A DNA stretch of 64,000 bases from Thermosporothrix hazakensis (GTDB lineage Bacteria > Chloroflexota > Ktedonobacteria > Ktedonobacterales > Ktedonobacteraceae): contig NZ_QKUF01000004.1 in the NCBI RefSeq assembly GCF_003253565.1, positions 124,001 through 188,000 on the forward strand. Direction: 5' to 3'. Position numbers and translations under genes: made by a program. The first letter of the stretch is position 1; every line of letters starts with the position of its first letter. Shown piece by piece: positions 36,301 to 46,100 of this stretch. The notes beneath the pieces are model-generated. The model was not told where the DNA came from. It searched no databases and saw nothing but the letters and a program-made list of their open reading frames with translations.

Positions 36301-39300
36301 GAACCGCGCAAGCGCCACCCCAAAGGGATCAGATAAAACGGGTTGTCTGGTGCCAGTTGTTGCAGAAACCAGAGTCGCTGCTGAGCAAAGGACAGGGGCA
36401 CAAGCGCATCATCCCGTTCTGAACTGATGATTCGCTTCTTTTCGCTTTCAGTAGCGCATGCCTTTTCTATCCGACGCGCAACGGCTGCAACGGTCGGGGC
36501 CTGAAAGAAATCCCGGAGCGGAAACGAGCATTGAAAAATGCGCTCGATTCGCGAGACAACCCGTGTGGCCAGCAATGAATGTCCACCAAGCGCAAAAAAG
36601 TTCTCCTCCCTGCCGACATATTCCAGCTCCATAATCTCTCGCCAGATATTCGCTACCAACTCTTCCACCGGGGTGCGAGGACATGCCGACTGCGCGGCCG
36701 GCAATGCGGGAAGCGGCAGCGAATGGCGATCAATCTTTCCGCTGGACAGCAAAGGCAAGGCATCCAGCAGCAGGAGATGGGTCGGTATCATATATTCGGG
36801 CAGGCGCTCTTTGAGATAGGAGTGCAGCCGAGCAGGCAATTGATCCCGCTCAACGGAAGCGTCAGGAACTACCCAGGCCAGCAGAGCCGTCCCCTTTGAG
36901 GCCATTTCACGCACCAGTACGACCGACAGACGCACCGCAGGATGGCTATTGAGTGTCGCTTCGATTTCACCAGGCTCGATCCGATACCCGCGTATTTTCA
37001 CCTGCTGATCGAGACGCCCCAGATACGAGAGTGTCCCGTCAGCTCGCCAGCAGACCCGATCGCCAGTTCTGTAGAGGCGCTTTCCCGGCCGAAAAGGATC
37101 AGGAAGAAAGCGCTCAGCAGTCAGATCAGGACGGCCACAATAGCCTCTTGCCAGCCCATCACCGCCAATATAGAGCTCTCCCGGAACGCCGACAGGTACG
37201 GGCTGAAGCTGTCTGTCAAGCACGTAAACATAGGTATTACCGATCGGTCGCCCGATTGGTATATCATCAATCTCTGACGGGTGAATGGGGTGGCAGCAAG
37301 CAAACGTCGTGGTCTCTGTGGGCCCATATCCGTTGATGATCCGCGTTTCCGGTGAGAGCACCTCTAGAGCCCGACGAACATGAACATTGGATAGCGCTTC
37401 GCCTCCACATACCACCTGCTGCATGCCACGAAAAGCCGTCGGGTCCTCATCCACGATCAGGTTAAACAGAGCAGAGGTAAAAAAGGTGATAGTCACTCCA
37501 TAGCGGGCGATAGAGGATCGAAGCAGTGCGGGCGTTAAAACTCGCTCTGGCAACAGCACACAACATCCACCATGCAGGAGCGCACCCCAGATCTCGAAGG
37601 TTGCCGCGTCAAACGTAATCGAGGAGTGATGGAGGAAGCGTTGATGCTTATCCAGTTGAACATATGTCACCCCGAACAGCAAACGCACTACGCCCCGATG
37701 CAGCGCCTCAACACCCTTTGGCTGGCCTGTTGAACCCGATGTATAGATGATATAGGCGAGATCATCAGGGTTATTCTGATTCTCGGGAACTTGTGCGCAT
37801 TCCGGACCATAGCGCTCAACGCACATATATGGCGGACTTCCAGGAGGCACCTGCGGTTCCAGGTGCTCCTGAGTCAACACAAGCGAGAGCCGGGCATTCT
37901 CACACATAAAAGCAAGCCTGCGAGCAGGGAACGATGGGTCAAGCGGCACATAGACCCCACCGGCCTTCAGAATAGCAAGCATCCCGATAATGAATTCGGG
38001 CGAGCGCTCCATAAAAAGGCCGACCGTTATTCCCGGGCCAACTCCACGAGCCTGTAACACCAGAGCAAGCGCATTGGAGCGCCTATCAAGCTCACCATAC
38101 CGAAGAGCTTCCCCCTGATACAACAATGCGACCGCTTCCGGAGCTCGTTGAGCCTGTTCCGCAAAAAGCTGATGAATGCAGCGCGTATGTGGATATGGCA
38201 CCTGCGTCTGATTCCAGGCTTCAAGCAAACAATAACGCTCATCCTCTCCCAACAGCGAAGACTCGGCAAGAGGCCGCTCGGGGTGCGCGATCAGACCACG
38301 TACCAGGTTCTGAAAATGGGCCGCCATCCGAGCAACCATGTCTTCAGAAAAAAGATCGACTTTATATTGCAAGAAACCCTTCAGGCACGTTGGCTGCTCA
38401 TAAAGCATCAGCGAAAGGTCAAAGAGCCCCTCCTGTGGCGGCAATACAGCATATGATTCCAGGAGCAGACTACCTATCTGACGCTGTACACCGGCCTCAC
38501 CAAGAAAGAAGGGCGAGAAGCCCTCTCGATCGAGCGAGGTAGATTCCCAGACAAAGGCCGTCCTGAGCAACGGCTGTTGAGCCGCATCACGTCCGGGTTG
38601 TAGCTCCTTCACCAGCAACGAAAACGGGTAATCCTGATGTTCAAGCGCGTCCATAACGACCTGTTGCACCCGCTCAAGCAATTGCTGAAAGGTCGGGTTC
38701 CCCGAGACGTCAATGCGCAATGGAAGCAGGTTCACGAAGTAACCCGCAACCTTTTCAAACTCCGAACGACTCCGACCGACAGCAGGGCTACCAAGCAGCA
38801 CATCTTCCTGCTGCGTATAGCGATAGAGCAGCACAACAAAGCAGGCGAGCAGCACGGTATAGGGTGTGACACACTCCTCAAACGCAAGCGCACGAATACC
38901 CTGTGTGAGTTCCTCATCAAGAGTGAAGACAAAGGTCGCTCCCTGTTCGGCTCGTCCCGAAGCAGGCAGGCGACTACAGGGAAGGTCAGGAGGAGAAAGC
39001 TCACCAGCCAGTTGCCGCATCCAATAAGCCCGAAGCTGCTCGCCACGCGTTCCGGCGATCACTTCCTGTTGCCAGCGAACAAAATCTCGATAGCCAGTCG
39101 CCGACATCCCTGGCAGCGCTTGCGTATCATACAGGAGAAAGAGTTCCTGAAGCAACAGGCGCATTGTCAACGAATCACAAATGATATGATGAGCCACAAA
39201 CAGGAACAATGTATCTTCCTTGTGGCGTTGTAGCAGCAAGACACGAAATGGGCAGCATTCCAGCACAAAGGGTTGAAGAATCGCGGCTCGCGCCATCTCA

Positions 39301-39590
39301 AGGAGTTCTGCTTCATTTCGGGATGAGTGCAGCGTCAATGGAACCGGTAAAGAGGCATGAACCCGCTGCATTGGCCCTGCCGTGGAGTCTGTAAACGTCG
39401 TGCGGAGCACGGGATGACGCCGAACCAGCTCCTCAAGCGCTCGTTTCAAAACAGAAGCATCCACACATGAGCGAATGCGCAAAGTGACATGCACGTTATA
39501 CACAGAGCTATCGGGATTAAGCCTATAGAGCACCCATAACCCCTGCTGCCCGTAACTCATAGGGTACAGCTCTACTGGTTGAGAACTCAC
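33318..39590 (-). CDS. Two-module nonribosomal peptide synthetase (C-A-T-C-A-T)
   Basis: The 2,090-aa enzyme has two complete elongation modules. C1 (about 1-440) has the active site HHIICDS, a DG-to-DS variant. A1 (about 465-970) has YIIYTSGSTGQPKG and NGYGPTETTTF. T1 is centred on GGHS at about 1007. C2 (about 1085-1520) has a canonical HHIACDG. A2 (about 1540-2000) has YVIYTSGSTGLPKG. T2 is centred on GGHS at about 2045. There is no epimerase, methyltransferase, reductase or thioesterase domain. Specificity residues read by eye give DAFFVGGTF for A1 (nearest Val/Ile-type) and DAWSIGVIW for A2 (no match I recall); both are tentative. It starts at GTG 39590 after GGGAGG, 61 bp from the PKS gene, and likely extends its polyketide by two amino acids. 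Confidence 0.92.
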   Translation of the reverse strand: MSSQPVELYPMSYGQQGLWVLYRLNPDSSVYNVHVTLRIRSCVDASVLKRALEELVRRHPVLRTTFTDSTAGPMQRVHASLPVPLTLHSSRNEAELLEMARAAILQPFVLECCPFRVLLLQRHKEDTLFLFVAHHIICDSLTMRLLLQELFLLYDTQALPGMSATGYRDFVRWQQEVIAGTRGEQLRAYWMRQLAGELSPPDLPCSRLPASGRAEQGATFVFTLDEELTQGIRALAFEECVTPYTVLLACFVVLLYRYTQQEDVLLGSPAVGRSRSEFEKVAGYFVNLLPLRIDVSGNPTFQQLLERVQQVVMDALEHQDYPFSLLVKELQPGRDAAQQPLLRTAFVWESTSLDREGFSPFFLGEAGVQRQIGSLLLESYAVLPPQEGLFDLSLMLYEQPTCLKGFLQYKVDLFSEDMVARMAAHFQNLVRGLIAHPERPLAESSLLGEDERYCLLEAWNQTQVPYPHTRCIHQLFAEQAQRAPEAVALLYQGEALRYGELDRRSNALALVLQARGVGPGITVGLFMERSPEFIIGMLAILKAGGVYVPLDPSFPARRLAFMCENARLSLVLTQEHLEPQVPPGSPPYMCVERYGPECAQVPENQNNPDDLAYIIYTSGSTGQPKGVEALHRGVVRLLFGVTYVQLDKHQRFLHHSSITFDAATFEIWGALLHGGCCVLLPERVLTPALLRSSIARYGVTITFFTSALFNLIVDEDPTAFRGMQQVVCGGEALSNVHVRRALEVLSPETRIINGYGPTETTTFACCHPIHPSEIDDIPIGRPIGNTYVYVLDRQLQPVPVGVPGELYIGGDGLARGYCGRPDLTAERFLPDPFRPGKRLYRTGDRVCWRADGTLSYLGRLDQQVKIRGYRIEPGEIEATLNSHPAVRLSVVLVREMASKGTALLAWVVPDASVERDQLPARLHSYLKERLPEYMIPTHLLLLDALPLLSSGKIDRHSLPLPALPAAQSACPRTPVEELVANIWREIMELEYVGREENFFALGGHSLLATRVVSRIERIFQCSFPLRDFFQAPTVAAVARRIEKACATESEKKRIISSERDDALVPLSFAQQRLWFLQQLAPDNPFYLIPLGWRLRGSLHVEVLERSLKALIERHESLRTCYISKHGQPFQKIRPVPDEPLLTFIDISSLTPAEQVERCREEGQREALTPFDLTGGLLLRARLLRLSGQEHILLLTVHHIACDGWSLAILQRELQQFYSAFVRGEAASLEPLPVRYRDFARWQREQEEAPGLLAYWTRQLADLPLLELPADFVRPQQERFRGAQVPLHLSPELVQKVKVLSQKHEVTLFMTLLAAFQVVLMRYCGLEDVAVGVPIANRTQFELEGLIGMFVNLLVIRTDLSGNPRVDELLRRVRQVTLDAYAHQDMPFERLVEVLCPQRSRERNPLCQVAFQLFNAPQEPLALPELLVEPLPTQESSAKIDVQVTCEEHEEGIVGSIEYNADLFLPEKMERLARHFEHMLEAFVSQTQLSLAEIPLLTEQEQQHMLIEWNRMQPTFPQDLCVHEVFEHQVACTPETLALVTDNETLCYRELDQRANQLAWLLRAQGIGPEKGVGVLMRRSLAAIVSFLAILKAGGVYVPLDPTNPPERLAFLLHDANISLLLAQEPIEEPTVPCIVLDHALTQLEGWSEQPPPNLSQPDNLAYVIYTSGSTGLPKGVEVIHRGLLNVARELKRLFQVQTGTRILQWASLSFDASLWDMMLSLLAGGTLYLPPPQMAMVGEELGRYLLERQIELISLTPSALRTLPLHTLVTVHTIIVGGEACPLELACTLSQGRRFRRFYNVYGPTEAAIWATVAECGPEQQKMHIGKPIAHVELYVLDRWLQPVPIGVPGELYIGGVGLARGYHNRPDLTAERFLPHPFSEEPGARVYRTGDLVRYLADGSLEFLGRVDHQVKVRGYRIELEEIEALLARHPAVQVAQVKLQDGQLFAYVVATGPAPSPDELAAYLRQRLPDYMVPATFILLDEFPLNAHGKIDRAALPESARLTASKRPPRTMTEKALAELWRRVLNIDEIGVHDDFFRLGGHSLLVAHLATEIQNRFNLLLPLALIMENSTVEALAQLIDQSRQKEEA

Positions 39591-39651
39591 CCGTTTCCTC
39601 CCTTCAATTGACGCTGCCCATCCTCACCCCGGCAGCCAAACCACTCATGAA

Positions 39652-42600
39652 CTACCCTTTATCCGTCATCTGAAACGCCTCACGAAGCAGTGCCGCAACC
39701 TGTCGAATGGTAGCCTTGCCGAGCAGGTGCTTGACCAGCAAGGAAATGCCCAGGTCGCGCTGAATGCGGTTGCGTAGCTCAACAGCCATCAAAGAATCAA
39801 GTCCTTGCTGTAACAGCGGCGTCTGGACAGAGACTCGTTCAATGCCCCGAATCTCGGCAAATTGCGCCTGCAAGTACGCTTCCAGACGGGCCTGCTGTGC
39901 GGCAAGGGGCCCCTCACCCCATGAGAACGGCTGTTCCTCTCCCGTCTGTGCCTGACGCACCTCCTCAGGCATCAGGCGTCGCAACAAGGATGCTTCACAG
40001 GAAACCGGATAAAACTTTTGCCAGCGCTCCCAATCCATTGCCATGACACAGAGTTGTGGCTTACGCTGCAAAAGCAAGCGCCCGAAGAGCTCCGTTGCCT
40101 CATGAGGATCAAGCGGAATCAGGCCACGCCCCTCAAAATGCCGTCCAAGCTCCGGACGTGACGCCAGAAAGCCGATCTCTCCCCATGCGCCCCAGTTGAT
40201 ACAGAGCGAGGGCAAGCCACGCGCCCGCCGATAATGAGCCAATGCATCAAGAAAGCTGTTCGCAGCCACATAGTTTCCTTGTCCCGGAGGAGCAATCAGG
40301 GTTGCAGCCGAAGAGAAGAGCACAAAGAAATCCAACGCATGGTGAAGGGTCTGACGGTGGAGATTCCAGGCCCCGCGTACCTTTGGCCTCATCACTGTCT
40401 GGAAGCGTCGAGGATTCTGCTGCATCAACATACCATCATCCAGCACCGCCGCAGCATGCAGCACTCCGCGAAGCGGCGGCATCGTGCGTTCAATAGAAGC
40501 GAGTTCCCGAGCAAGCTGCTCTTCACAGGAGACATCCACCGCGGCAACCCGCACCTGTACCCCTCGGGCACTCAATGTCTCAAGGAAGCGAGCCACTTCA
40601 GCAGAAGGCGCCTTTCTTCCAAGCAACACCAGATGCCGCGCTCCCTGCTCAACCAGCCAGCGGGCCATTGTCAGGCCAATACCTCCCAGGCCGCCAGTGA
40701 TCAGGTAGCTTGCCTGAGCCCGCACGATGACCGGAATCGAGACAACGTGTTTCGGCCGCGCCTTCTGCGGCTGATGCGTCAATACAATCTTTCCGATATG
40801 TTTTGCCTGGGCCATATAGCGAAATGCATCTTCTGCATCCGAGAGTGCGAAAGAGCGATAGGGCAGCGGCGTAATCTGGCCCTCATCCAGCTTGCGCCCG
40901 ATCGCGGCAAGCAGGCCACCAATCAGCCCGGGGCGTCCCTTGATCAGCTTATCAAGATCGATTGCATGATAGGCAAGGTTATTGCGGAACGGAGCCAGCG
41001 ATAGCTGACTGCCCTGATAAATGTCGCGTTTGCCCAGCTCGAGAAAGCGCCCGCAGAGCCGCAGCACCGAAAGTCCTTTCTGGATATATGCTCCCGCAAG
41101 CGCATTCAGGACAAGGTCTACCCCTTCGCCGTTCGTCAGCCGCATCACCTCTTCGGCAAATTCAAGCGAACGTGAATCCATGACATGCTGTACACCAAGC
41201 GATTGCAGATACGCCCGCTTCTCAGGCGTTCCGGCGGTAGCAAAGATCTCTACTCCGGCCAGCTTCGCTAACTGGACCGCCGCCAGACCAACACCACCCG
41301 CTGCCGAATGAATCAGCACTCGCTCACCAGGTTGCATATGCCCAAGCGTATGAAGTGCATAGGAGGCCGTCAGAAAGGCAATCGGGATCGTAACCGCGTC
41401 CTCAAAACACAATGGCTCGGGGATGGGTAACACATAACGAACATCAGTTGTGACGTACGCTCCGATCGCATGTGGAGCCAGAGCGATCACCGCAGCACCC
41501 ACATGTACCGTTTCAATTCCCGGGCCCACAGCTGTAATAATGCCAGCACACTCAATGCCGAGCGGGTCCACCCCCTGCGCAGAGGTCGGCGACATCCCCA
41601 GAGCTGACAGCACATCCCTGAAATTGAGCGCTGAAGCATGTACCTGTATCTCGACTTCGCCGGGACCAGGGGCACGTCGCTCCGCCTGCCGAAACCGCAG
41701 CGCATCCAGTGAGCCGGGTTGCGTCGTTTCCAGATAGAACTGATCGGGCTCCTCAACGGAGCGCGGCGCCACTACCGGTAGCGCGTCTTCACGTAACAGG
41801 CGATGCATGTAGCGCGTTGTGCCTCGCAGCGCCAGTTCTTGATAGGCTTCGCACCGACTTACTTCATCAAGGAGCATAGAGAGCTCTCGCACCGATGGAA
41901 CAGGGCTGAGATCGAGTATGCTACAACGTATCGTAGGATGCTCATTTCGCAAAACACGACACAGCCCCCAGAGCGGCGCCTGAACACAGTTCACGGTCTT
42001 CTGCTCTGCAAGCGCCACCTGAGCCCCACGCGTCACCAGCCAGAGAAAAGGAGGCTCCGGCACTTTCACCAGCGCCTGAACCAGCGCTAACCAGCGCCCA
42101 CACAGTGTCAGATACTCATCCTCAAGTTGCTCGGCCGGCCTGTCCATCTCGATGCTACCGCCTGCCAGGAAGAGCAGCGTATAGTTTGTCGCGGGAATCT
42201 GCGTAAAAAACTGTTCCCAATCAGCTTCGAGAGCCGGATCAAGCTGATAGCGATGCGCATCAAGGCGCTGAAAATTTGCGCCCGGCTGCACTACTATGCA
42301 GGCCTGCCCACGCTCTTGCAGAGCCAGTTCAAGCTGTTTCGCCGTTTCATCATCTTCATTCGCGAAAAGGAGCAGCGGAGACAACGTTGATTCCGTTTGC
42401 GCTGATGGCTGCTCTTCCCAACGCAGTTGATACAGGTACTCCTGTTGCGCCTCTTGCTTGCTTCGCTGAAGAAGAACGCCGTTAAGCTCTACCAGAACCC
42501 GCCCCTGCGCATCCAGCACAACCACGTCACCAACCAGTAGATCAGCCTCACTATTCTCTTGCAGACGGGCATAGCTCCAATAGCGTTCCGCTTCCAGCGC

Positions 42601-45600
42601 GGCATACACGCTCACTCGCTTGATATGCACCGGAACATAGGTGTCCCTGGCTCCGATACGTTTCCCATCCAGCATGGCAGGAATCGTCCCGAAAAGCGTC
42701 TGCAAGCAGGCATCCAACCACGCAGGGTGCAGCACATATGTCTGCGTTCCCTGTTTCACCGCTTCGGAAAGCTGAAGCAAAGCCAGTGCCTCACCATCCC
42801 CCTTCCATAGCCGCTCCACACCACGAAATGCAGGTCCATAGTTCGCCCGGCGCATCCCCACATCATGATAGAAGGTCTCGGCGGTGCAGACCTCGCCTGA
42901 GCAGCTCTGTTGCAGCTCCAAAAGCGATACTTCAGGAGCCTGGGGAGCGGCTTGCAGCAAGCGTACTATGCCCCGTGCATGCAGGTGGGATTCATCCTCT
43001 GTTAGCCGGAACATATGCAGCGTGAAGAGCCCGGGACCATCAGGCGCTAGAATGGTCTGAATCGTTTGCGGCTCGTCATCTGAGAGCGCAAGTGCATTGA
43101 GCAACTCAAGGTTCTCAAGAAGAGCGTGACGTGCTCCCGGAATAACGCGGATAGCCTCCAGGGCCAGCTCTATATAAGCCGTAGCAGGGAGAATCATCGT
43201 TGTATGGATGCGATGGTCCCGCAGATAGGGAAAGCGCTGGCACTCGAGCCGGGTCAGCAGGAAATGCGTCTCAGGATGCAGCGCGAACGGCCAGTGAAGC
43301 TGCACGAACGGAAAACGCTGCTGTGCCTCTCCCTCAAATGAAAGTGGCCTCGCTGAAGCAGGCAACCAGAAACGTTGATGCTGCCAGGGATACAGAGGCA
43401 GCGACACACGTTGTCGCGACTGCGGGTACAGGAAGCTCCAGTCAGGAGTACATCCCCGCTCATAGAGTCGGCCAAGCGCCTGAAGCAGAGCCAGCCGTTC
43501 AGGAGTTTCGCGTTGCAGCGTTCCAACCGCCATCGCTTGCTTGCCTGCCGCCTCAAAGCAGTGGCGCAGGCTTGAAACGAGGATTGGATGCGGGCTCACC
43601 TCAAGGAAAATGGTGAACTCCTGCTCAAGCAAGCGCTGCACGGTCTGCGCGAAAAGGACCGGCTCACGAATATTTCGGACCCAGTAGGCCGCATCACAGG
43701 GTGCATCCTCATCTGTTGTGACAGTCGAGAACATGGGAATCCGCGCGGGTTGCGGTTGCAGCCCCTTTAAAGCATCGAGCAACGCATCTCGAACGGGATC
43801 AATCGCGGGGCTGTGCGAAGCAACGTCGACCCTGACAAATCGACAAAAGATCTCACGCTGCTCGACTATATGCATGATCGCTTCAAGCGCTCCCCGATCT
43901 CCCGACAGCACCACAGAACGTGGACCATTACAGGCAGCTAACGATACCTCCTGCTCACGATTTTCGGCAAGCAGGCTTTGCGCTTCGGCAAACGAGAGCT
44001 CAACGAAAAGCATCGCCCCATGTTGCCCCAGACCGCGCATCAGCTTGCTACGACAGCAAATGATCCGTGCCGCATCCTCAAGGCTCACAATCCCGGCCAC
44101 ACACGCCGCCGCGACTTCGCCCATACTATGACCGATGACCGCCTGTGGTTCGATGCCCCATGAGCGCCAGAGGGAAGCCAGCGCCACTTCAAGCGCGAAT
44201 AATGTCGGTTGAATCACGTCGATACGCTCTAGCAGCGCCGCGCCTTCGTCCGTCGTCAATACCTCTCTCAGAGACCAATCAACATAGGGACGCATTGCCA
44301 GCTCACACCGCTGAATTATCTGTTCGAAGTGCTGCTCCTGCCGCAAAAGCTCTCTACCCATACCAGGCCACTGCGAGCCCTGCCCGGGAAAGACAAAAAC
44401 CACTTTCGGCGCTTGTACGGCAGCAGTCTGAGGCCCGGCCCGTAATTGGTCCAGCAGTTCCGCCCGGGAAGTGCCCGCAAGCGCAAACCGATACAGATGA
44501 TGTGCCCGATGAACACTGGCAGTATAGCATACATCTTCCAGCGATAACTGTTTTTCACTTAATAGATGCACATAGCGTCGAGCAAGCTCTAGAAGCGCCT
44601 CTGGACAATGGGCCGAAAGCGGCAACAGATACGCATCTGGTTCCTCAGCCACGATAGGAGATGCTTGCTTGGGCGCTTCTTCCAGCACGAGATGGGCATT
44701 CGTGCCGCTGATGCCAAAGGAGCTCACACCCGCATAAAGAGGATGCGCCTCCCACGGCTGGACCCTTTGCGGCAGGTGGAACGGAACACGTGACCAGGAA
44801 ATGGCTGGATTGGGCTCATGACAATGCAGAGACGGCACAATCGTTCGATGTCTGAGACACAGGGCGGTCTTGATAAGGCCCGCGATACCCGCCGCGCCCT
44901 CTGTATGGCCGATATTTGTCTTGACCGACCCAACCAAACAAGGAAAATCGGGGGCTCGCCCTTCAGCCAGAATGTCACCTAGCGCCTCAAGCTCCACAGG
45001 ATCACCCGCGCTGGTTCCTGTTCCATGCACCTCAACATAAGAAACCTGTGAGGGCGCTATACCTGCCTGCCGATAGGCCTTTCGCAAAACGTCGCGTTGC
45101 CCGCTCAGGCTCGGTTTCGAGAGTCGGCGCTGCTCTCCTGGCGCACTGCCATCATTGTTGACCGCGCTTCCTCGAATCACCGCATAAATCGGATCATGAT
45201 CAGCCAGCGCTTGTGCCAACGGCTTCAAGACGACCACCCCGACGCCATCGCTACGCACAAAGCCATCTGCTCGTGCATCACCAAACTTGCAACGACCATC
45301 CGGAGAAAGCATGCCTGCCTGTGAAAAGCTAATCGATTGAGAGGGCTCCAGCACGAGATTGACGCCACCCGCCAGCGCAACCTGACACTCTCCCGCCTGC
45401 AAACTCTGACAGGCCAGGTGCACAGCGACCAGCGAAGACGAACAGGCCGTATCGATAACCATGCTCGGCCCCTGCGCGTTGAGAAAGTGCGACAGCCGCC
45501 CGGCTGCAACCGAGCGAACACCGGTCACAACTGCATATGGAGAGATAGACGCAAGATCCCGAAATTGCAGGTCTTCATAGTCGTTTGTCCACATACCAAT

Positions 45601-45999
45601 AAAGACGCCTGTCTGCTTCTCCTGCACGCGGGCCGGGGGAAAACCGGCATCTTCCAGCGCCTCCCAAGCGACCTCTAACAACAGGCGATGTTGTGGGTCC
45701 ATCCAGGATGCTTCCTGTGGCGGAACCTGGAAAAAGGTCGCGTCAAAGCAGTCTATCTCCTCAAGCATGCCACCATAGCGAGAAATAATCTTGCCGGGAA
45801 TGCCAGGCCGTTCATCGTAGTATTGATCGAGCGAGAAGCGCTGCGGCGGTATCTCGCTAATCGCATCCCTTCCCTCGCGAAGCAACTGCCAGAACGCTTG
45901 CAGATTCTGCGCTCCCGGGAAGCGGCAACTCATACCAACAATCGCAATAGGTTCTCGTTTGAGCAGTCCAGGTGCATCGTTGTCACAGGTCAGTGTATC
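39652..45999 (-). CDS. Highly reducing type I PKS module (KS-AT-DH-ER-KR-ACP)
   Basis: The roughly 2,115-aa protein has KS (about 15-445) with DTACSSS (Cys about 185), VHGTGTSAGDP and NIGHTEGAAG. The AT (about 540-850) has GHSMGE (Ser about 625) and VASH, a methylmalonyl-leaning motif. DH (about 900-1200) has DHRIHTTMILP, in which the usual Gly of HxxxGxxxxP is changed, plus the partner Asp in HPAWLDACLQ. ER (about 1440-1750) has HSAAGGVGLAAVQLA. KR (about 1760-1960) has ITGGLGGIGLTMA, LDD (B-type) and the NYVAAN Tyr. ACP Ser (GLDSL) is at about 2068. All reductive steps look possible, giving a saturated two-carbon unit. The start is taken as ATG 45999, where homology begins; the frame is open from GTG 46056 near an AAGGAG. 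Confidence 0.92.
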   Translation of the reverse strand, partial: DTLTCDNDAPGLLKREPIAIVGMSCRFPGAQNLQAFWQLLREGRDAISEIPPQRFSLDQYYDERPGIPGKIISRYGGMLEEIDCFDATFFQVPPQEASWMDPQHRLLLEVAWEALEDAGFPPARVQEKQTGVFIGMWTNDYEDLQFRDLASISPYAVVTGVRSVAAGRLSHFLNAQGPSMVIDTACSSSLVAVHLACQSLQAGECQVALAGGVNLVLEPSQSISFSQAGMLSPDGRCKFGDARADGFVRSDGVGVVVLKPLAQALADHDPIYAVIRGSAVNNDGSAPGEQRRLSKPSLSGQRDVLRKAYRQAGIAPSQVSYVEVHGTGTSAGDPVELEALGDILAEGRAPDFPCLVGSVKTNIGHTEGAAGIAGLIKTALCLRHRTIVPSLHCHEPNPAISWSRVPFHLPQRVQPWEAHPLYAGVSSFGISGTNAHLVLEEAPKQASPIVAEEPDAYLLPLSAHCPEALLELARRYVHLLSEKQLSLEDVCYTASVHRAHHLYRFALAGTSRAELLDQLRAGPQTAAVQAPKVVFVFPGQGSQWPGMGRELLRQEQHFEQIIQRCELAMRPYVDWSLREVLTTDEGAALLERIDVIQPTLFALEVALASLWRSWGIEPQAVIGHSMGEVAAACVAGIVSLEDAARIICCRSKLMRGLGQHGAMLFVELSFAEAQSLLAENREQEVSLAACNGPRSVVLSGDRGALEAIMHIVEQREIFCRFVRVDVASHSPAIDPVRDALLDALKGLQPQPARIPMFSTVTTDEDAPCDAAYWVRNIREPVLFAQTVQRLLEQEFTIFLEVSPHPILVSSLRHCFEAAGKQAMAVGTLQRETPERLALLQALGRLYERGCTPDWSFLYPQSRQRVSLPLYPWQHQRFWLPASARPLSFEGEAQQRFPFVQLHWPFALHPETHFLLTRLECQRFPYLRDHRIHTTMILPATAYIELALEAIRVIPGARHALLENLELLNALALSDDEPQTIQTILAPDGPGLFTLHMFRLTEDESHLHARGIVRLLQAAPQAPEVSLLELQQSCSGEVCTAETFYHDVGMRRANYGPAFRGVERLWKGDGEALALLQLSEAVKQGTQTYVLHPAWLDACLQTLFGTIPAMLDGKRIGARDTYVPVHIKRVSVYAALEAERYWSYARLQENSEADLLVGDVVVLDAQGRVLVELNGVLLQRSKQEAQQEYLYQLRWEEQPSAQTESTLSPLLLFANEDDETAKQLELALQERGQACIVVQPGANFQRLDAHRYQLDPALEADWEQFFTQIPATNYTLLFLAGGSIEMDRPAEQLEDEYLTLCGRWLALVQALVKVPEPPFLWLVTRGAQVALAEQKTVNCVQAPLWGLCRVLRNEHPTIRCSILDLSPVPSVRELSMLLDEVSRCEAYQELALRGTTRYMHRLLREDALPVVAPRSVEEPDQFYLETTQPGSLDALRFRQAERRAPGPGEVEIQVHASALNFRDVLSALGMSPTSAQGVDPLGIECAGIITAVGPGIETVHVGAAVIALAPHAIGAYVTTDVRYVLPIPEPLCFEDAVTIPIAFLTASYALHTLGHMQPGERVLIHSAAGGVGLAAVQLAKLAGVEIFATAGTPEKRAYLQSLGVQHVMDSRSLEFAEEVMRLTNGEGVDLVLNALAGAYIQKGLSVLRLCGRFLELGKRDIYQGSQLSLAPFRNNLAYHAIDLDKLIKGRPGLIGGLLAAIGRKLDEGQITPLPYRSFALSDAEDAFRYMAQAKHIGKIVLTHQPQKARPKHVVSIPVIVRAQASYLITGGLGGIGLTMARWLVEQGARHLVLLGRKAPSAEVARFLETLSARGVQVRVAAVDVSCEEQLARELASIERTMPPLRGVLHAAAVLDDGMLMQQNPRRFQTVMRPKVRGAWNLHRQTLHHALDFFVLFSSAATLIAPPGQGNYVAANSFLDALAHYRRARGLPSLCINWGAWGEIGFLASRPELGRHFEGRGLIPLDPHEATELFGRLLLQRKPQLCVMAMDWERWQKFYPVSCEASLLRRLMPEEVRQAQTGEEQPFSWGEGPLAAQQARLEAYLQAQFAEIRGIERVSVQTPLLQQGLDSLMAVELRNRIQRDLGISLLVKHLLGKATIRQVAALLREAFQMTDKG

Positions 46000-46100
46000 C
46001 ATTTCTCGTTGACCGGGCGCTGTACCACCGCGCCGTTCTCCTTTCCACCAAACCACGAAGCATACATACAGTCAAATTCGCGAGTACATTGATGCAGATC

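Noticed and set aside
34000..39590. Siderophore assembly line suggested by the Fes-like esterase
   Set aside because: There are no catechol or hydroxamate biosynthesis genes, Ser-specific trilactone module or ferric transporter in the window, so only the esterase relationship is supported.
33318..46056. Many open frames of 60-200 codons on the plus strand opposite the NRPS and PKS genes
   Set aside because: They are antisense shadows of high-GC coding sequence, without ribosome-binding sites or protein-family character.
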